This document shows positions 35,755 through 48,119 of a DNA stretch of 64,000 bases, piece by piece. How positions within the stretch are numbered: position 1 is the first letter of the stretch; every line of letters begins with the position of its first letter. The stretch is from Roridomyces roridus (taxonomy: Eukaryota > Basidiomycota > Agaricomycetes > Agaricales > Mycenaceae). A program made the translations under genes and the position numbers. The notes below the pieces were generated by a model, which saw nothing but the letters and a program-made list of their open reading frames with translations, was not told where the DNA came from and ran no database searches. The stretch spans positions 62,001 to 126,000 of the forward strand of contig JARKIF010000015.1 in the NCBI GenBank assembly GCA_029378245.1, read 5' to 3'.

Positions 35755-38147
35755 TCATTGAGCCGGGATCGGTGGTACGTCGACGTTATTCAAGTACCAA
35801 GCCACTGCGAGACCGAGTATCAGCTGAGAAACCGAACACATAGAGCCCGACTTACAATCGCCCGTCTGCGTGCGCTCGTTCTCCGTCTGACCATCGCCGA
35901 GCCAGTACAATCTATTGTGCGTCTTGTCGATCCGCTCGTAGTCGTAATCTTCCCAGCGCGGATTTGCGAGAGCCTTGAGCGAGTGGAGTGCACTGCCTAG
36001 ACGGGAATGAGATATAGGCAATGCATTGTAAAGGAAGTAAAAACCTGGATAAAGCCCGATTATCCTTCCTTCAGGTGTTTTGTACCAGGAGTGACACGAA
36101 TCCAGGTACACCGTCTGAAATTATGGTCAGTGAGCTTGACATCTCGAGTGACGAAGTATTCACCTTGGGAAAATATGCCTGCATATGCTCCGACCAATCC
36201 GCGGTCGCCGCCTTCTTGACTTCAATACTCTTCAACCTCTCACTCTGCAACTTCTGCACCGCCTTGACGATATACCCCATCTGCGCCTCGATCATAACTA
36301 TAATCCCCGCAGCGTTCAACCCCGAACCCGGTCCATACATCAAGAACATATTCGGGAACGAATCCACCGCGATGCTGAGGTACGCCTCGGCTCCAGCTGC
36401 CCAACGCTCGTTCAGCGTAGTACCACCCCGACCGACGATTTCGAACGGGTAGTGGTAGGATACGTCGAAGCCCGTGGCACAGACAAGCACGTCGAGGTCG
36501 TCGTGCCTGCCGTCTGTCAGCTCGACCCCTTTAGCTGTGATGCGCTTGATGGGTGTCGTCTCGTAGGTGGTCTGTATCCCCGTGAGTAGGAAAGCGAGTG
36601 AATAAAAAACACGCACGTTCTCGGCGGCCAATGCCTCGAGGTACCCCGCACAAGGAGTCAAGCGCCGACAGAACACGGACCATTCGGGGACAACTGGGAC
36701 GATGTTAATTAACATCCGCACTAAGAGAAAGAAAGACGCACTCTTCTCGTACAACCCCGGCTTCGGCGCCAACACCTGCTTCATATGATCCTCGAATAAC
36801 TTGCGTACAGCTTTCTGCACTTCAGAGTCGCGGATACTCATCGGGTGGAGTTTCTGCATATTTGCCGTCAATTCGCGGGATATAATGAACGATAAGACCT
36901 ACGTTCATCTCATGCTCGGTGATGTGTCTGAACTCGGCGAAACGCTTAGGGTCTTTCAACATCTCGAGTTCCTCTGCAGTGAATCTCGCTGTTGGAATAC
37001 AGAGTCAGAAGTTGCGCGCCGATCAAGGACAGATACGCACGATCAGTGTTGGAAGAGTCGCGCCCAAGATTATCCATGGTAGCACCAGCACCGAACGCAG
37101 GACAGATCCACGTCTTCGCACGCGAATAGTTTACGAGTTTCTTGATCTTGGGATGGATGGCCGCGACGATTTGTATTCCGGACGAGCCCTAGATACGTGT
37201 TGTGAGTGAGTGAACGGCCCCGTGAAAAAAAGAAAGGCAAACAGACATTCCCGATAACTCCAACAGTCTTGTCGCCCCAGTCCTTGACACCCTCCTCCCA
37301 CGTACCCTCTCCAACATCCCACTGCGCACTATGCACAAGCTTCCCCTTGAAATCCTTCAACCCGTCAATCTCCGGCCAGTGCCACCGATTCAGACTCCCA
37401 ATACACAGCATGAACACATCGCACTCTTCCTCAAACTCCTTCCCATCCTCCCCCCGACGGATACGCACAGTCCACTTGCCTGTGCCCTCGTCGTACTTTG
37501 CATGCGTGAGCTCGTGTTTGAGGGTGATGTATTTGCGGATCTTGTATTTGTCGACGACGCGTTCCATGTTGGCGAGTATCTCGGGCCCAGTGGAGAACAT
37601 CCCACTCCATTGCGACTGCGGGGACCTTAGTGAATGATGCTCAAAATTGCAGGTTATGCGTACCTGATCCTCGAAGGAGAATTGATACTAGCCGACCGTC
37701 ATTCAGTTCTTCTGACATTACTCTCCGAAAGGAATACGCACACAATGGGACGGCACGTCGCAAGCTGCTCCCTTAAAAATGATGAGTAAATGCGGAGATT
37801 TCTGGAGACGCTCGCTCCTCACCGGATATCTATTCGCACGCCACGTCCCCCCAATCGCATCCTCCTTCTCGTATATATTGAGCTCCAGGTTCGGGACCTT
37901 CTGCTGGAAGCTGCATAGAACCCCACCTCAGATGATTGAGCGCATATTGGAACAGAGAGACGCACCGAATGGCAGCCAGGATCCCACTAAACCCCGCCCC
38001 GATGCAGATGACCTTGATAGGTCTATAAGCGTCGATGGAGAACTCCGGTGCGGTGTACGCCGAAGCCGTCGCAGACTTGGGCCCATCGTCCTTGGACTGT
38101 GTGGTCTTGCGACCAAAGATACTGAGTCGCGACAATATAGTAGACAT
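35755..38147 (-). CDS. FAD-dependent Baeyer-Villiger-type monooxygenase
   Basis: Twelve exons (38147-37966, 37910-37823, 37771-37742, 37687-37664, 37615-37247, 37188-37041, 36988-36903, 36853-36742, 36693-36617, 36571-36164, 36114-36045, 35996-35755) give 611 residues with consistent phases. The first Rossmann motif is ICIGAGFSG (FAD), and the second is VGVIGNGSSGIQI (NADPH). Between them FKGKLVHSAQW exactly fits the Baeyer-Villiger fingerprint FxGxxxHxxxW. ATGFD in the C-terminal part is also typical. The enzyme would insert oxygen into a ketone or oxygenate a heteroatom using NADPH and O2. The substrate is unknown and no biosynthetic partner genes lie adjacent. The last exon ends in a hydrophobic stretch (SQLILGLAVAWYL) that may be a membrane anchor or a missed intron. 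Confidence 0.92.
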
Positions 38148-38920
38148 GGGCTCGCAGTCGTCGTTGTCGTCGTCGTGAGAGGGTGGGCGTGGGCGTGGGT
38201 TGGGAGTACTTATATACAGCGGCAACAACATCATCCGGGTCCCGTGAAAAATACCTATTTCAGTTAGAAGAAGGAGACTGTGAGCAGGATAACGGACAGA
38301 CGGGTGATGGTGGAGTCTGGACACCAAGAAGCCGTGTCGCCCCATACAGTTCCATGAGAAAAAAGGCCACAATCCGGGCTCGAAACAGCCAAAAAGAGTG
38401 GCATGGCGGCCGACGTTACTCCACATTAGGGGGTGGCCACTCAAGGCGAGCGAATAAGAAGGAGAAGATGCACTGGATTCCCAGACTTGTCCACGGGACC
38501 ACAGACGTGGACAGCGAGCATGAATTGAGGAATGAAAGCACTGCACAGGGGGAATGAACGGATATCAAGCGGGGCAGGATACGATTCCACGCCAGAGAGA
38601 CGTCGACGGAGAGGTGGAAGCAGAAGGCAAAGACGATGTGTCAGTACTGTCACGTGCCAAGCACCGGGTCCGATCACATAAAGATAGCCACATCATCATC
38701 TTTGTCATCATCTCTCTTCTGCTTGTCTTTCAGTCTGCACGCGGAATTCCCTTGATTTCTCAGCTGCCCAATGGAATCGCTCGTCAGTTTTTTTCTTGGT
38801 CTCTTGGCGAAGTACACGGATTACTTAAATACAAAGTTGGTACTTACAACAAACTTACAACAAGTCAGCAACAAGTTACAACGAGGGGTATCAAAAATGG
38901 TACAGCTGCTTTTTTCACCC
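38148..38920. other. Intergenic, promoter of the monooxygenase
   Basis: About 770 bases, between the bHLH stop and the monooxygenase start. A minus-strand TATATA at 38211-38216 lies 64 bases before the start. Otherwise nothing is recognised. Confidence 0.55.
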
Positions 38921-39716
38921 CTAGTAATATGTCGTGAACGCAGGATGGAAGGCAAACGCGGCCACATCGAATCCAAAGACGAAGTCGTCGCGGGGATCGA
39001 CCATCGTCGGCTCGAGTCCCAGGGTATTATTCATGGCGCAGCCGCTCATTCCGGGGCCCGCATATTCCCCGGTAGGATATGCACGGTTCCCACTCCCCTC
39101 TGAATCCTCCTCGTCCTCCCCCACATCTAGCATATCCCCGGGCTCAAACTCGAGCTCCCCACGAAGGACGAGCCCGAATGCGTCTCCTCTCCGTGGCTCC
39201 TCAACGAGAGGGACACCAGCTCGCCTCCGCCACTGGTTGACCTCGTATCGCAGCGCGTCCACCTCGTTCATCACCACGCGGAGCTGTTGCGCTGCCATGA
39301 TACGATGGCGTCGAGAGGCAGCGAGATGCGCGATGGAAGAGTTCACAATCGCAGATTTTGTGGGACGGCGGAGGTGTTGCAGGTTAGAGAGGACAGCAGC
39401 CAGGTCCTGCGACGGGTAATAATTACACAGGGCAACGAGCTTGAAGCAATTCAAGACTCACCAAAAACCGCGCATTCAGGACCTCCCGACGAGCACGCTC
39501 AACGGCGTTATGCGTCGCTCGTCGTTCTGCGCTGTTGTTACGCCGGCTGCTTTTGGCTATGCGTTTCACGCCGCCCGGAGATAGCGTGTCCTTGCCAGTG
39601 CGGTTCATGAAGGCATGGAACGCGAGAGGCGGGGTGAGGGGAGGGGCGGAGGAAATGGATGAAGCACTCTCAGAGGTTGAGGATCCTGAGGGCGACGGAG
39701 GGGCAGAGTGCGGCAT
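38921..39716 (-). CDS. bHLH transcription factor
   Basis: Two exons, 39716-39462 and 39406-38921, are joined by a GTGAGT...CGCAG intron to give 246 residues. The N-terminus is Ser/Pro-rich. The basic region THNAVERARREVLNARF has the His, Glu and Arg positions that contact E-box DNA. Helix 1 continues across the intron into DLAAVLSNL, and after a loop helix 2 is KSAIVNSSIAHLAAS. A coiled-coil-like extension follows, then an acidic region. The partner and target genes are unknown. Adjacency to the monooxygenase may be chance. Confidence 0.88.
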
Positions 39717-41734
39717 GTTGCGTGATCAGGGAGTGACCAAGAGTTCAAGAGGCAGTTGTCCCGACTCTGGATTTCGAGAGGAAACACACTCAGGGAGAGC
39801 TTGGATAGTAGCGAAGAAGGGGAAAGCTGGAGGACAGTTGAATAGTAACTTGCGTTTAAGAAGATCCTGAGACGTCGCTTACTGTCGATCCAACGTGGTT
39901 GAATCTCGATCTCGAGTGATGTCGCCCTTCCTTCGCGATTCGAATCAGTGCGTACTCTGTGGTACTTACATACAGTCAGACCACCGCGAGATTTAAATAC
40001 TTTCCCGTGACCCAACTCGTCAATTCTGCGCACTAGCTCGAGAAGTATACGTACGATCTGGCATTGGAGCCCGTTCCGTTGGGGATACCGACGCAACCTG
40101 CAACCTGGCTCTTACAGCTCTCCTGCGGGCTGACTGAATAGACGCCTATAGACGCTCGAGTTTGAAACACCAACAAAAACCCACACTTCCCAGATCCATC
40201 ATGGATCTACAGTGATACCGTTACCGGCCGTCTCTGTTGCGGTTGGCAAGTTGCTAGCCCGGCGATGATCTGCCCGGTGTCAGTTACATACATACGCCTC
40301 GGGAACACTCCAAACCGGAGTGACTGGTCACTGGTCAATATTGTCTGCAAGCGAAGAGGACTCAGAAATTCAGCTGTCCTACCGAGCCCGACGCACGATT
40401 GCCAGAGCAAGAGCAAGCCAAACCTTCTAGATCTGTGGAGTCAAAATCAGCAGCTCAACGAGCTAGGAGGAACTGTGAGTACTCGCCGGCTGCAGATTCA
40501 AAGTATCAGACAGCGCTAGTCAGGAACCCACACTACATGTGCATTTCCACATGGCGTCGTATTACTCAAGAAATGGCAATCAATCTGCATGAGTATCAGT
40601 CTGCATTCCCGCGAGGAAATCCAATCACGGTGGGAAAAAAGAAGAAAATCACCTGCGCAAGTCGGTCGGACTGGGAGACGTATCCGCGGAGTGATAACCA
40701 CGAGCCGGTGTGGTTGTGAAGGAGATGAATCCAAGCGGTGAAACGCAAAGAGTTGGGCAAGAGACTTGACGCAATGGAACTGGCATGGGAGAGGACAAGA
40801 AGAGCCAGTGATGACGAGAAAGTGACGTGTGGGATCGGATCAATGAGCACATTATCAGCGCCGACTTGCCGGAGATGACGGCACCCCTGTATTGCGTGAC
40901 GGCGGGTTGCGGCCATCAGATTAACACTAGCCGCTTCTTCAGTAATACACGCGCCGCTGTCAAACGGCTGATCGGCAGTGGATGATGGCGGAACTGCCGG
41001 CTAGCAAACCCATTGCCGCTCTGCATTGGATATCGCTGGCTTCCAGCGGGACTCGGTGGAATCGGAATCCAATGCATCGAGTTCTTCCGTTGAGTGTTCT
41101 GCCACTGCTCACTAGTCACTGTCCGAACCCATTGATTTTCAACTTGCGTAGAGCCGTTGTATGATCAAGGTGAAACAAAATATACTTTAATTGGCAGAGC
41201 AATTACAACGGGTGTACATGGGGTTCCAGCAAATTCCAATGGATTCTAGCAGAAATCCTAGATCTCTGAGGCTTTCGCAAGCCGAACCCTCATCCCAATT
41301 TGCCAGTAGCTTTTCAATATCAAATCATAATTGAACACCTTTGAAATACTGTCAGATTACGGAAAGCTGCGTGCGTGATTTGTGGAGATTGAAGAGCAAT
41401 TGAAGAACAGAAAATGCAAAGGAAGTTTCGAGGGTGATGGTCAGGAGGGAAAGATGGAAAATAGACACAAATACGCAAGCACCGCTTCCTTTGTCCCGAA
41501 CCGCCGTCTATGATCTCACCGATTTCAATGCACTCTCGCGCATCCTCAAACTATCCACATCTGCCCCCTGCGACGGCACGACATCCGCTCAAGGCTGTGA
41601 TAATTTACATCAGCAATCCATCAGTGGTCCCACGTCACCACACATACACTCTCTCACACACGTCGACATCCATACCTCTACGACCTCGGTGAGTGCGCTG
41701 TTTCCAGCAGTGTACCAAGACTCACACACAACAG
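39717..41734. other. Intergenic, no confident gene
   Basis: About 2 kb. Short open frames have no domain. A GTGAGT...ACAG pair just before the F-box start at 41735 suggests a 5'-UTR intron for that gene. Confidence 0.6.
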
Positions 41735-43414
41735 ATGTACTCTCCATTCCACCCTCTTCTACGCACAAACATCGTCCCATCCGGGAGGGAGCGCCACCAA
41801 ATCCGCGATCTTCTCGATGAGTCGCAAGTGGAGGTGGACAAACTCACCCAAGAAATCACCGAGCTCCAATCACTTCTCGACACTGCGTCGAAGAGGCGCG
41901 CCGACTTGCAAGATTTCATGGAAGAACACACGGCCTTGCTATCTCCCGCCCGTAGACTCCCGGATGACATTGTCCGAGTCATATTCCTCGCCTCACTTCC
42001 CGAAACCCGCAACTCTGCACTCGTATCCGAGGAATCTCCTCTCCTTGTCTCGCAGATCTGCAGCGCTTGGCGGAATATTGCGCTCTCAACTCCCCGGCTC
42101 TGGGCGGCCATTTACATTGTCGTCCCAGGAGAAGCAAAGCTCGGCCAATTGACGGAACAAGTCGGCCTGTGGCTCACGCGTTCCGGAGCCGTTCCTCTGT
42201 CGATATCCCTCCGTCTCTCGGGCACGGCGTTTTCGCTCGACGGGCCTTGCAACATCTTGTCATTGTTGCAGCTGCTCGTTGGTGAATCGCGTCGCTGGTG
42301 TCATGTCGACATTACGCTGCCCCCGCAAACAACGGATTGCTTGGTTGCGATGCTAAGCCCCGGGGAAGTGCCATTCCTGCGGTCAATCGCTCTCAGACGC
42401 AGCCCTCGTCGACGCTATTTCCGGGCTGTAGCAACACCCGACTCTGCTGCGCCATTATCATTCCTCGGCACCCCCAGCCTCGTTAGCGTCACCATCTCTT
42501 CCAGCATTGTTGACCTGCAGAGCCCCATTTCCTGGGGAACTCTCCGACATTTATCCATCGAGCGGGGTGGATTAGAGCACCCCTTTGGCGTCACGCACGC
42601 CGTGGCGTTGACAATCTTGTCGCGGTGTCAACGGCTCGAGTCTTGCGAACTCAGCCTCGTCAGGAAAGCGCTAGACAGCACGGGCTCCAGCTCCGGCTCA
42701 CCGGGCATTCCGCACTTCACCCTCTCCCATCTCAATTCGCTCACGTTGATCATACACGTTCAAGCAATTGGAGACCATACTCGATTCTTTCACCACGCAT
42801 CCCTTCCAGCGCTGCGTTCACTACACTGCCAGGGCGCCCACGATAATGGGCCAAGTCTACGGCAATCATTCCTCCCCGACGATCTCAGCAATATTGAATC
42901 CCTCACCTGGGATGTGCAGGCATTCCCTCGTGAGCTTGTCCTCGAGGCTCTTTCAGAGTTGCACGGGCTTCGGGAACTCCGTATGTTAAAGGAGCCTTTC
43001 GTACCGCAGATGCTGCCGGTCATACAAATCGGTGGCATTGTCATGGAACCAACGCCGGCGCCCCCTCTGCCCGAATGGCTCAGGTATCTCCACGTCCCCG
43101 AATCCGAACCGGATACTTCTCATCTGGTCGTCTGCCCGCGCTTGCAGAACCTTGAGCTCATGCTTTTCAGACCGATGCCGGACGCAGATATTGTCCAGCT
43201 TATTCGATCGAGGTACCGCGCGCCTAGCGTGACTTCCCTCGAGCGGTTCACTTGTATGAATTCCAACACGGCGAAGCCGGAATCGGGCGTGGACGTTGAG
43301 TCGCAGCTCCAGGAGCAAGTCGCTGGTGGGCTGGAGCTCGTCGTTCATTGGAGGCCGCGGAAGGCGCGTATGCAGGTGGTCTATTCGGCCTTGGAGGGCG
43401 CGGTCACGGTGTAG
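41735..43414 (+). CDS. F-box/LRR-type protein
   Basis: This is a single-exon 559-residue protein. The N-terminus has a coiled-coil (EVDKLTQEITELQSLLD) directly before an F-box-like motif (LSPARRLPDDIVRVIFLASL, then ICSAWRNIALSTPRLWAAI), the standard order in the expanded Agaricomycete F-box family. The rest is Leu-rich with irregular LRR-like repeats (RSIALRRSPRRRYF, HLNSLTLIIHV). It probably serves as an SCF substrate receptor; the substrate is unknown. The ATG at 41735 follows an ACAG acceptor, so the upstream reading frame from 41693 is taken as intron. Confidence 0.88.
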   Translation: MYSPFHPLLRTNIVPSGRERHQIRDLLDESQVEVDKLTQEITELQSLLDTASKRRADLQDFMEEHTALLSPARRLPDDIVRVIFLASLPETRNSALVSEESPLLVSQICSAWRNIALSTPRLWAAIYIVVPGEAKLGQLTEQVGLWLTRSGAVPLSISLRLSGTAFSLDGPCNILSLLQLLVGESRRWCHVDITLPPQTTDCLVAMLSPGEVPFLRSIALRRSPRRRYFRAVATPDSAAPLSFLGTPSLVSVTISSSIVDLQSPISWGTLRHLSIERGGLEHPFGVTHAVALTILSRCQRLESCELSLVRKALDSTGSSSGSPGIPHFTLSHLNSLTLIIHVQAIGDHTRFFHHASLPALRSLHCQGAHDNGPSLRQSFLPDDLSNIESLTWDVQAFPRELVLEALSELHGLRELRMLKEPFVPQMLPVIQIGGIVMEPTPAPPLPEWLRYLHVPESEPDTSHLVVCPRLQNLELMLFRPMPDADIVQLIRSRYRAPSVTSLERFTCMNSNTAKPESGVDVESQLQEQVAGGLELVVHWRPRKARMQVVYSALEGAVTV

Positions 43415-43901
43415 AACGTCCTTTTCGATACAGTCTTTGGAGGTGTATAATACGTTCGAGCGACACCCCAGTGGAATCTCTTCAGGTTCTGTTGGTCACG
43501 GCGCACTCGTTCAAATCGAGGCTGGTCCATAGTGAAGAACGTATGCCTTTTTTCACTCGATTCAAGCCATGCCGCAAGTGCGATACTGGTACTTACTGGT
43601 AATCCGATACAGTTTTGCATCGCTGAAATGAGTAGTTGTCGCTCGCTGTCCCATCTCTCTTGAGAGCTGCGATCGAGATAATTATATAAGTATCTATAGG
43701 CTGAGCGGTCGTTCAAGTCGAACACGAGCCATTCGCCGAAACCTACAAACATTTTTGAAAGACAAAAATCCGGGCATCGCTATCCAATTATGGAATTCAA
43801 GCTCATCCGTACCGTAGTACGTGCGCAAGGCATGGCGAGTCGACCACAAAATTCTGCCAGAGACCCGAGAGTGGGGATGGTTTTTGATTGGGAGAACAAA
43901 T
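43415..43901. other. Intergenic between convergent F-box genes
   Basis: About 490 bases holding the 3' ends of two convergent genes. An open minus-strand frame here shows no family signal. Confidence 0.55.
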
Positions 43902-45371
43902 CTACAGCAACACCTCCATGGATACCTCACGACCGCTCTCCTTGTATTTCTCGAGCTTCTTGAACTCCTCTTTAATCGCGTCCATATGTTCCGCGCGCAT
44001 GTCAGAGAATTGAACAATGAAATTGGGCACCTCGGATCCGGATTGGCTCGCCTCCAGCCCATCCCAGCGCGCAGCAATCATGTCCACGAGTACCGGGGCC
44101 TGCACAGCTGTTGGTCGCAGAAGCAAAAACCCCAACTGCGGGAGAATCTCCCCGCGGCCGACGCCATCCCAAAACTCGACAGGGAAGTGCTCCGTGGATA
44201 TCGCAGGGATGCCCATCTCTGTGACCCTGTCTAGGTTTCGGAACAGGCGTAGAACGTCGTCGCCGGGAAGGAATCCAGTCAGTATGAATGCTGTGAGCGT
44301 GAACGAGGAGCGCGTCTGGAACGCCAAAAATTCGGTGACGGGAACCGTTGTTCCCAGAAACGTAAAGGTATCAAGGTGTGGGGCCACGAGGCGATCCAGC
44401 AATGTATGGGCGTACCCCGTGAATGCAACTAGGATGAGATTGGCGAGACGGTCGAGATGTAGCATGCTACTTGGGGTGCTGAGAGATTGGGAGGGTTTGA
44501 TTGCGATGGCCAAGGTCGTCAGATCGGGGCATTCTGCGAGGATATCACACCAGGTGTCGGAGGTAAGTGCCGTCAAGGGGAAGCTGACAACAGTCAGCCG
44601 TGCGCTTGTGCCCCGAGGTAGAGACAACGGCGGGGCATAAAACTGATGCCGCACTGCAAGAGTTTGGTCCATAACCGCGAGGTCCATGATATTCTCGATC
44701 AGCAGCTCGAGCTCGGGTAGCTTGAAGAGCGGTGACACATGGTAGGACAATTCGCGTAGGAGAGGGGAACAATCAAAAGCGACCGAATCGCTTGGCCAGT
44801 GCCACCCACAAAACTCGGCCTCGGAGTCGGGCATGGTCACGTCGCTGAGCCGTATCAATGGCTCTAGAACGGCTGTTTCCAGAACCTTGAAGGAGCCGGA
44901 TGGCACATCGAAGATGGGTCGGAGCGCCATGAATGGCAGCGCGACGGTGAAATGCCGGATGCGGTTCGCGTTAGCGACGATGAAGGAGACAATTGAGCCA
45001 GAGAACAGCTCCGGAGTCTCGGCGGCGGCGATACCGAAAGGCTGAGGGCACACCACCGTGATGTTGAGTGGGTAATCTGAGCCGGCGCGTGCGATCCACT
45101 CCTCCAACATTACTGTTGACCGACGTACAGACATCTCGTCCGTGTAAGAAATGTGGACGTTCGCCCAAAGCTCCGGCAGCTTGAGCGCGACCTGTCGCCA
45201 CGCAGAGCACACTTGGGGGAGACGAAGAGCTGCCTCTCCCAGCTTCGGTGGGATGTGGATTGGGAAATCGCAGCAAGAGAGGAATATTTGGGACAGAAGC
45301 TCGGGAAGGAGCTTGGCGTGAGACGCGATGGAGAGGTTGCGCAGAGAGTCGGTCATCTGATCTAGATTCAT
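43902..45371 (-). CDS. F-box/LRR-type protein
   Basis: This single-exon gene of 489 residues is convergent with the F-box gene at 41.7 kb. The start MNLDQMTDSLRNL is chosen because the F-box follows soon after (LLPELLSQIFLSC, VCSAWRQVALKLPELWANV). The frame stays open further upstream to 45671, so a longer N-terminus is possible. The body is Leu-rich without regular repeats. It differs from its neighbour by lacking the N-terminal coiled-coil. The two are likely distant paralogs. Confidence 0.85.
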   Translation of the reverse strand: MNLDQMTDSLRNLSIASHAKLLPELLSQIFLSCCDFPIHIPPKLGEAALRLPQVCSAWRQVALKLPELWANVHISYTDEMSVRRSTVMLEEWIARAGSDYPLNITVVCPQPFGIAAAETPELFSGSIVSFIVANANRIRHFTVALPFMALRPIFDVPSGSFKVLETAVLEPLIRLSDVTMPDSEAEFCGWHWPSDSVAFDCSPLLRELSYHVSPLFKLPELELLIENIMDLAVMDQTLAVRHQFYAPPLSLPRGTSARLTVVSFPLTALTSDTWCDILAECPDLTTLAIAIKPSQSLSTPSSMLHLDRLANLILVAFTGYAHTLLDRLVAPHLDTFTFLGTTVPVTEFLAFQTRSSFTLTAFILTGFLPGDDVLRLFRNLDRVTEMGIPAISTEHFPVEFWDGVGRGEILPQLGFLLLRPTAVQAPVLVDMIAARWDGLEASQSGSEVPNFIVQFSDMRAEHMDAIKEEFKKLEKYKESGREVSMEVLL

Positions 45372-47088
45372 CTCAGAGACGGAGGGCTGTGTATCATGAG
45401 CTCTCCTTCGACGAGCCGAGGTGATGAGGGCGACGGACCTGTTCAGACACGAATGGTAGTGACACCGCTTCGTCCATCGCCACGGTGTAGAAGGAAAGGC
45501 AGCGGGAGGACTGTGGAAGGCTTGGAGGTCGAAGGCCTTTATGCAAGCCAGCGAAGAACTATGCCGCGAATACGCGTCTTGCCGTAGTGCGTGTGTGCCA
45601 CGAAGCAAGATTACGATATCGACTACCATTCGCTGGACAGATTTAGAGCAGATAGAAAGAGATAGAAGCACTGGCCCTACACCAAAAAATCTCCACTGTC
45701 TTACTTTTCGTTCATCTACGAGTATGACATTGGGAGACTACACTGGCCCCAGACACGATTGGTTTCGGAAGGCGAACCGAAAGTCCCGGAGATTCCCAAA
45801 GCCCCGAGTGCGGAATGCGGAAGGTGCTTTTGGGAAGAAACCCGAGGCGAGGAATGCCATTGTGATTGCCAGCCAAGGTGGTGAAAGCAAAGAGCGACAC
45901 GTCATGCGGATCAATCAATGATCATCTCGTGCCGCATCGGCCAAAGAATGATGATGATAATCACAAAATAATCACAAGATAATCATGCCTTTCTTTCCCC
46001 TACTCTGTCAAGAGGAGGGTTTTGTGGGGCTGAATATGTGATCTCCTACAAGGGTGTGCATCAAATCATGATTTTGACCTCATGGTGATCAGGTGAACAC
46101 AATGTGACCCACCAATTGCCCGAGAGAATGGCATGCATCTGTCGGGCTGGAAGAATACTATGTTCCGACCGAGCCAAATTGTTGATGTCACCGCCGGCAG
46201 CGGATCGGCAAGTATGTACATCAATGCACTTGATTCACTTTGATGTGTGCCATTGATCCGACGGAACCAGAGTAGGGGAACGGTGCTTGCACCGCTATGG
46301 ATTTGACCACCATCATGCCCGGCGGGATTGTCTCAGTGTCGTGACCGACCTATCCGTCCATCTATCCGAGCAGCCGACGCTGGAGCAGCATTCACCTTTC
46401 CGTCGGACTTTTGGCTCGTCGGGGTTGTATCACGGTTCACCATTCATTTCGAGCTCGATTGACCATCTGCCCATTTCTTCTAGTTCAAGGTTTGCATAGG
46501 GATTCGGGATCGTATGAACTTGTAAAAGAAGAGACAACTGCGGAATCCTGACAGCTGTTCGCGGCGAGTCAGCAAACTAGCGAAAACGCGTCGAAGATGG
46601 TGGCTTTTCTTGAGGAACATCAACCAATATAGCGCATGGGAAGAAAAGTGTATAATTAATTGATTGTGTACCAAAAATGAAGTTTGGGCGGGCGCAAAGG
46701 CCGAGGTCACCGTCATCTTGGCCGGGATCACCATTGTACGTGTGTGCCAGTCGAAGAATTCGAACGAGAACAAGACGTGAACCTGCGGAGGTGCAGCATG
46801 AGAACCTCAGCAACCCTCTCCTTTGAATGGCAGGGTCTATCGGGGCCAAAGAGTAACAACTCTCGAAGGCCAAGGACACCATCGTCGAATTCTGGTAGCA
46901 AATTGGCCCGGACGGCGTTTTGAAAGCGAGAATGAGCCCCCGAATCACCCTGGGAGAAGTGGGAACTCGTTTCTGACCCCATTGGACTCCTACAACATGA
47001 GAACCGAAACTCAAAAAATGGTCAAAACAGAGCATGGACTGAGTATAAAGAGCCCTGCATCCAGCGGCAACACTCAGCGCAGCTTTCA
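45372..47088. other. Intergenic, no confident gene
   Basis: About 1.7 kb, with A+T-rich, GATCAT/AATCA-rich sequence near 45.9-46.1 kb and only short frames. A TATA box for the dehydrogenase lies at its end. Confidence 0.55.
47043..47050 (+). promoter_or_regulatory. TATA box of the short-chain dehydrogenase
   Basis: GTATAAAG about 45 bases before the ATG at 47089 is a good TATA match at a typical distance. Confidence 0.6.
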
Positions 47089-48119
47089 ATGCCCACCAAA
47101 GTCGTCTACCTCGGTGCGTTCCTCCCGCTCATGTAATGACCCTTCATCTGACCACAGGATGCCAGTTAGCGGCAGCAACCGCGGAATCGGCCAAGGACTC
47201 GTCACTACGCTGGCCAAGCGCCCCAACGCAATCGTGTTCGCGGGTGCCCGCGACCCCTCCGCGGCGTCGTTGAAAGAACTCGCCGCGAAGCATCCCAACG
47301 TGTACCCCGTGAAACTCGTGCTCAACGACAAGCAGAGCAACGAAGCTGCTGCGGCGTACATCGTACAGACCGCCGGCCAGCTCGATGTTGTTATCGCCAA
47401 CGCCGGTGAGTACATGCCCACTCCTTCCATAGCCACTCAATGACACTCTTCCTGCAGGCATTGCGAAGCACTTTGGCACCGTTGCCGACGCACCAATCAG
47501 CGAGTTCAAGGACCACTACGAGGCCAACACGCTCGGTATGGTCGTTCTCTGGCAGGCCGTCCACAAAATCCTGGTCGCCTCACCCACCGGTGCCCCGGTT
47601 TTCGCATACACCTCCACCATCGCAGGATCCATTGGCGCGTTTGTGAACATGAACTCCCCGACGTACGGGCATTCCAAGGCCGCCGCGAATTATATCGTCA
47701 AGTGCCTCGATGCCGAAAATCCCAATCTTGTGGCGATGGCGATACACCCTGGGTGGGTGCAGACGGAGATGGGGAATGGAGGGGCGACGGCGAGTGGGTT
47801 GCCGGCGGCGCCCTATACGCTTGATGAGACTGTGGCGGGCATCTTGGGAAGGATTGACGGGGCCACGCGGGAGAAGTGTGGGGGAAAGTTCTGGAATGCC
47901 GTTCCTGTTGTAGGAGATCCGGCAGCCTCGGACAACGTGACCGTGTTCAATCCCAATTGCCTGAACACCTCTTCCTCTATATTTTCCCTATCCCTCGTTT
48001 CATCCCATGTGCTCTCTCTTGTTTCATCCCTCAAGCACATGGGATTGCTGGCTTACTCAGTGGCTGACTCAGTAGGAGCACATGGACTTTTTCTCTTATT
48101 TCCAATTCTAGATAAGTGA
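47089..48119 (+). CDS. Short-chain dehydrogenase/reductase
   Basis: Three exons (47089-47113, 47166-47405, 47458-48119) give 308 residues. The first intron ends at GATGCCAG, which restores the cofactor loop YLVSGSNRGIG (SDR pattern TGxxxGIG). NAGIAKHFG is the conserved NAG motif. The catalytic Ser lies in YTSTIAGS, and Tyr and Lys in YGHSKAAANY. It is a cytosolic NAD(P)-dependent oxidoreductase of unknown substrate. The C-terminal 40 or so residues beyond FWNAVPVVGD are hydrophobic and Ser-rich, longer than usual for the family. They may be a membrane-tail extension or a result of a lost stop or intron. Confidence 0.9.
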
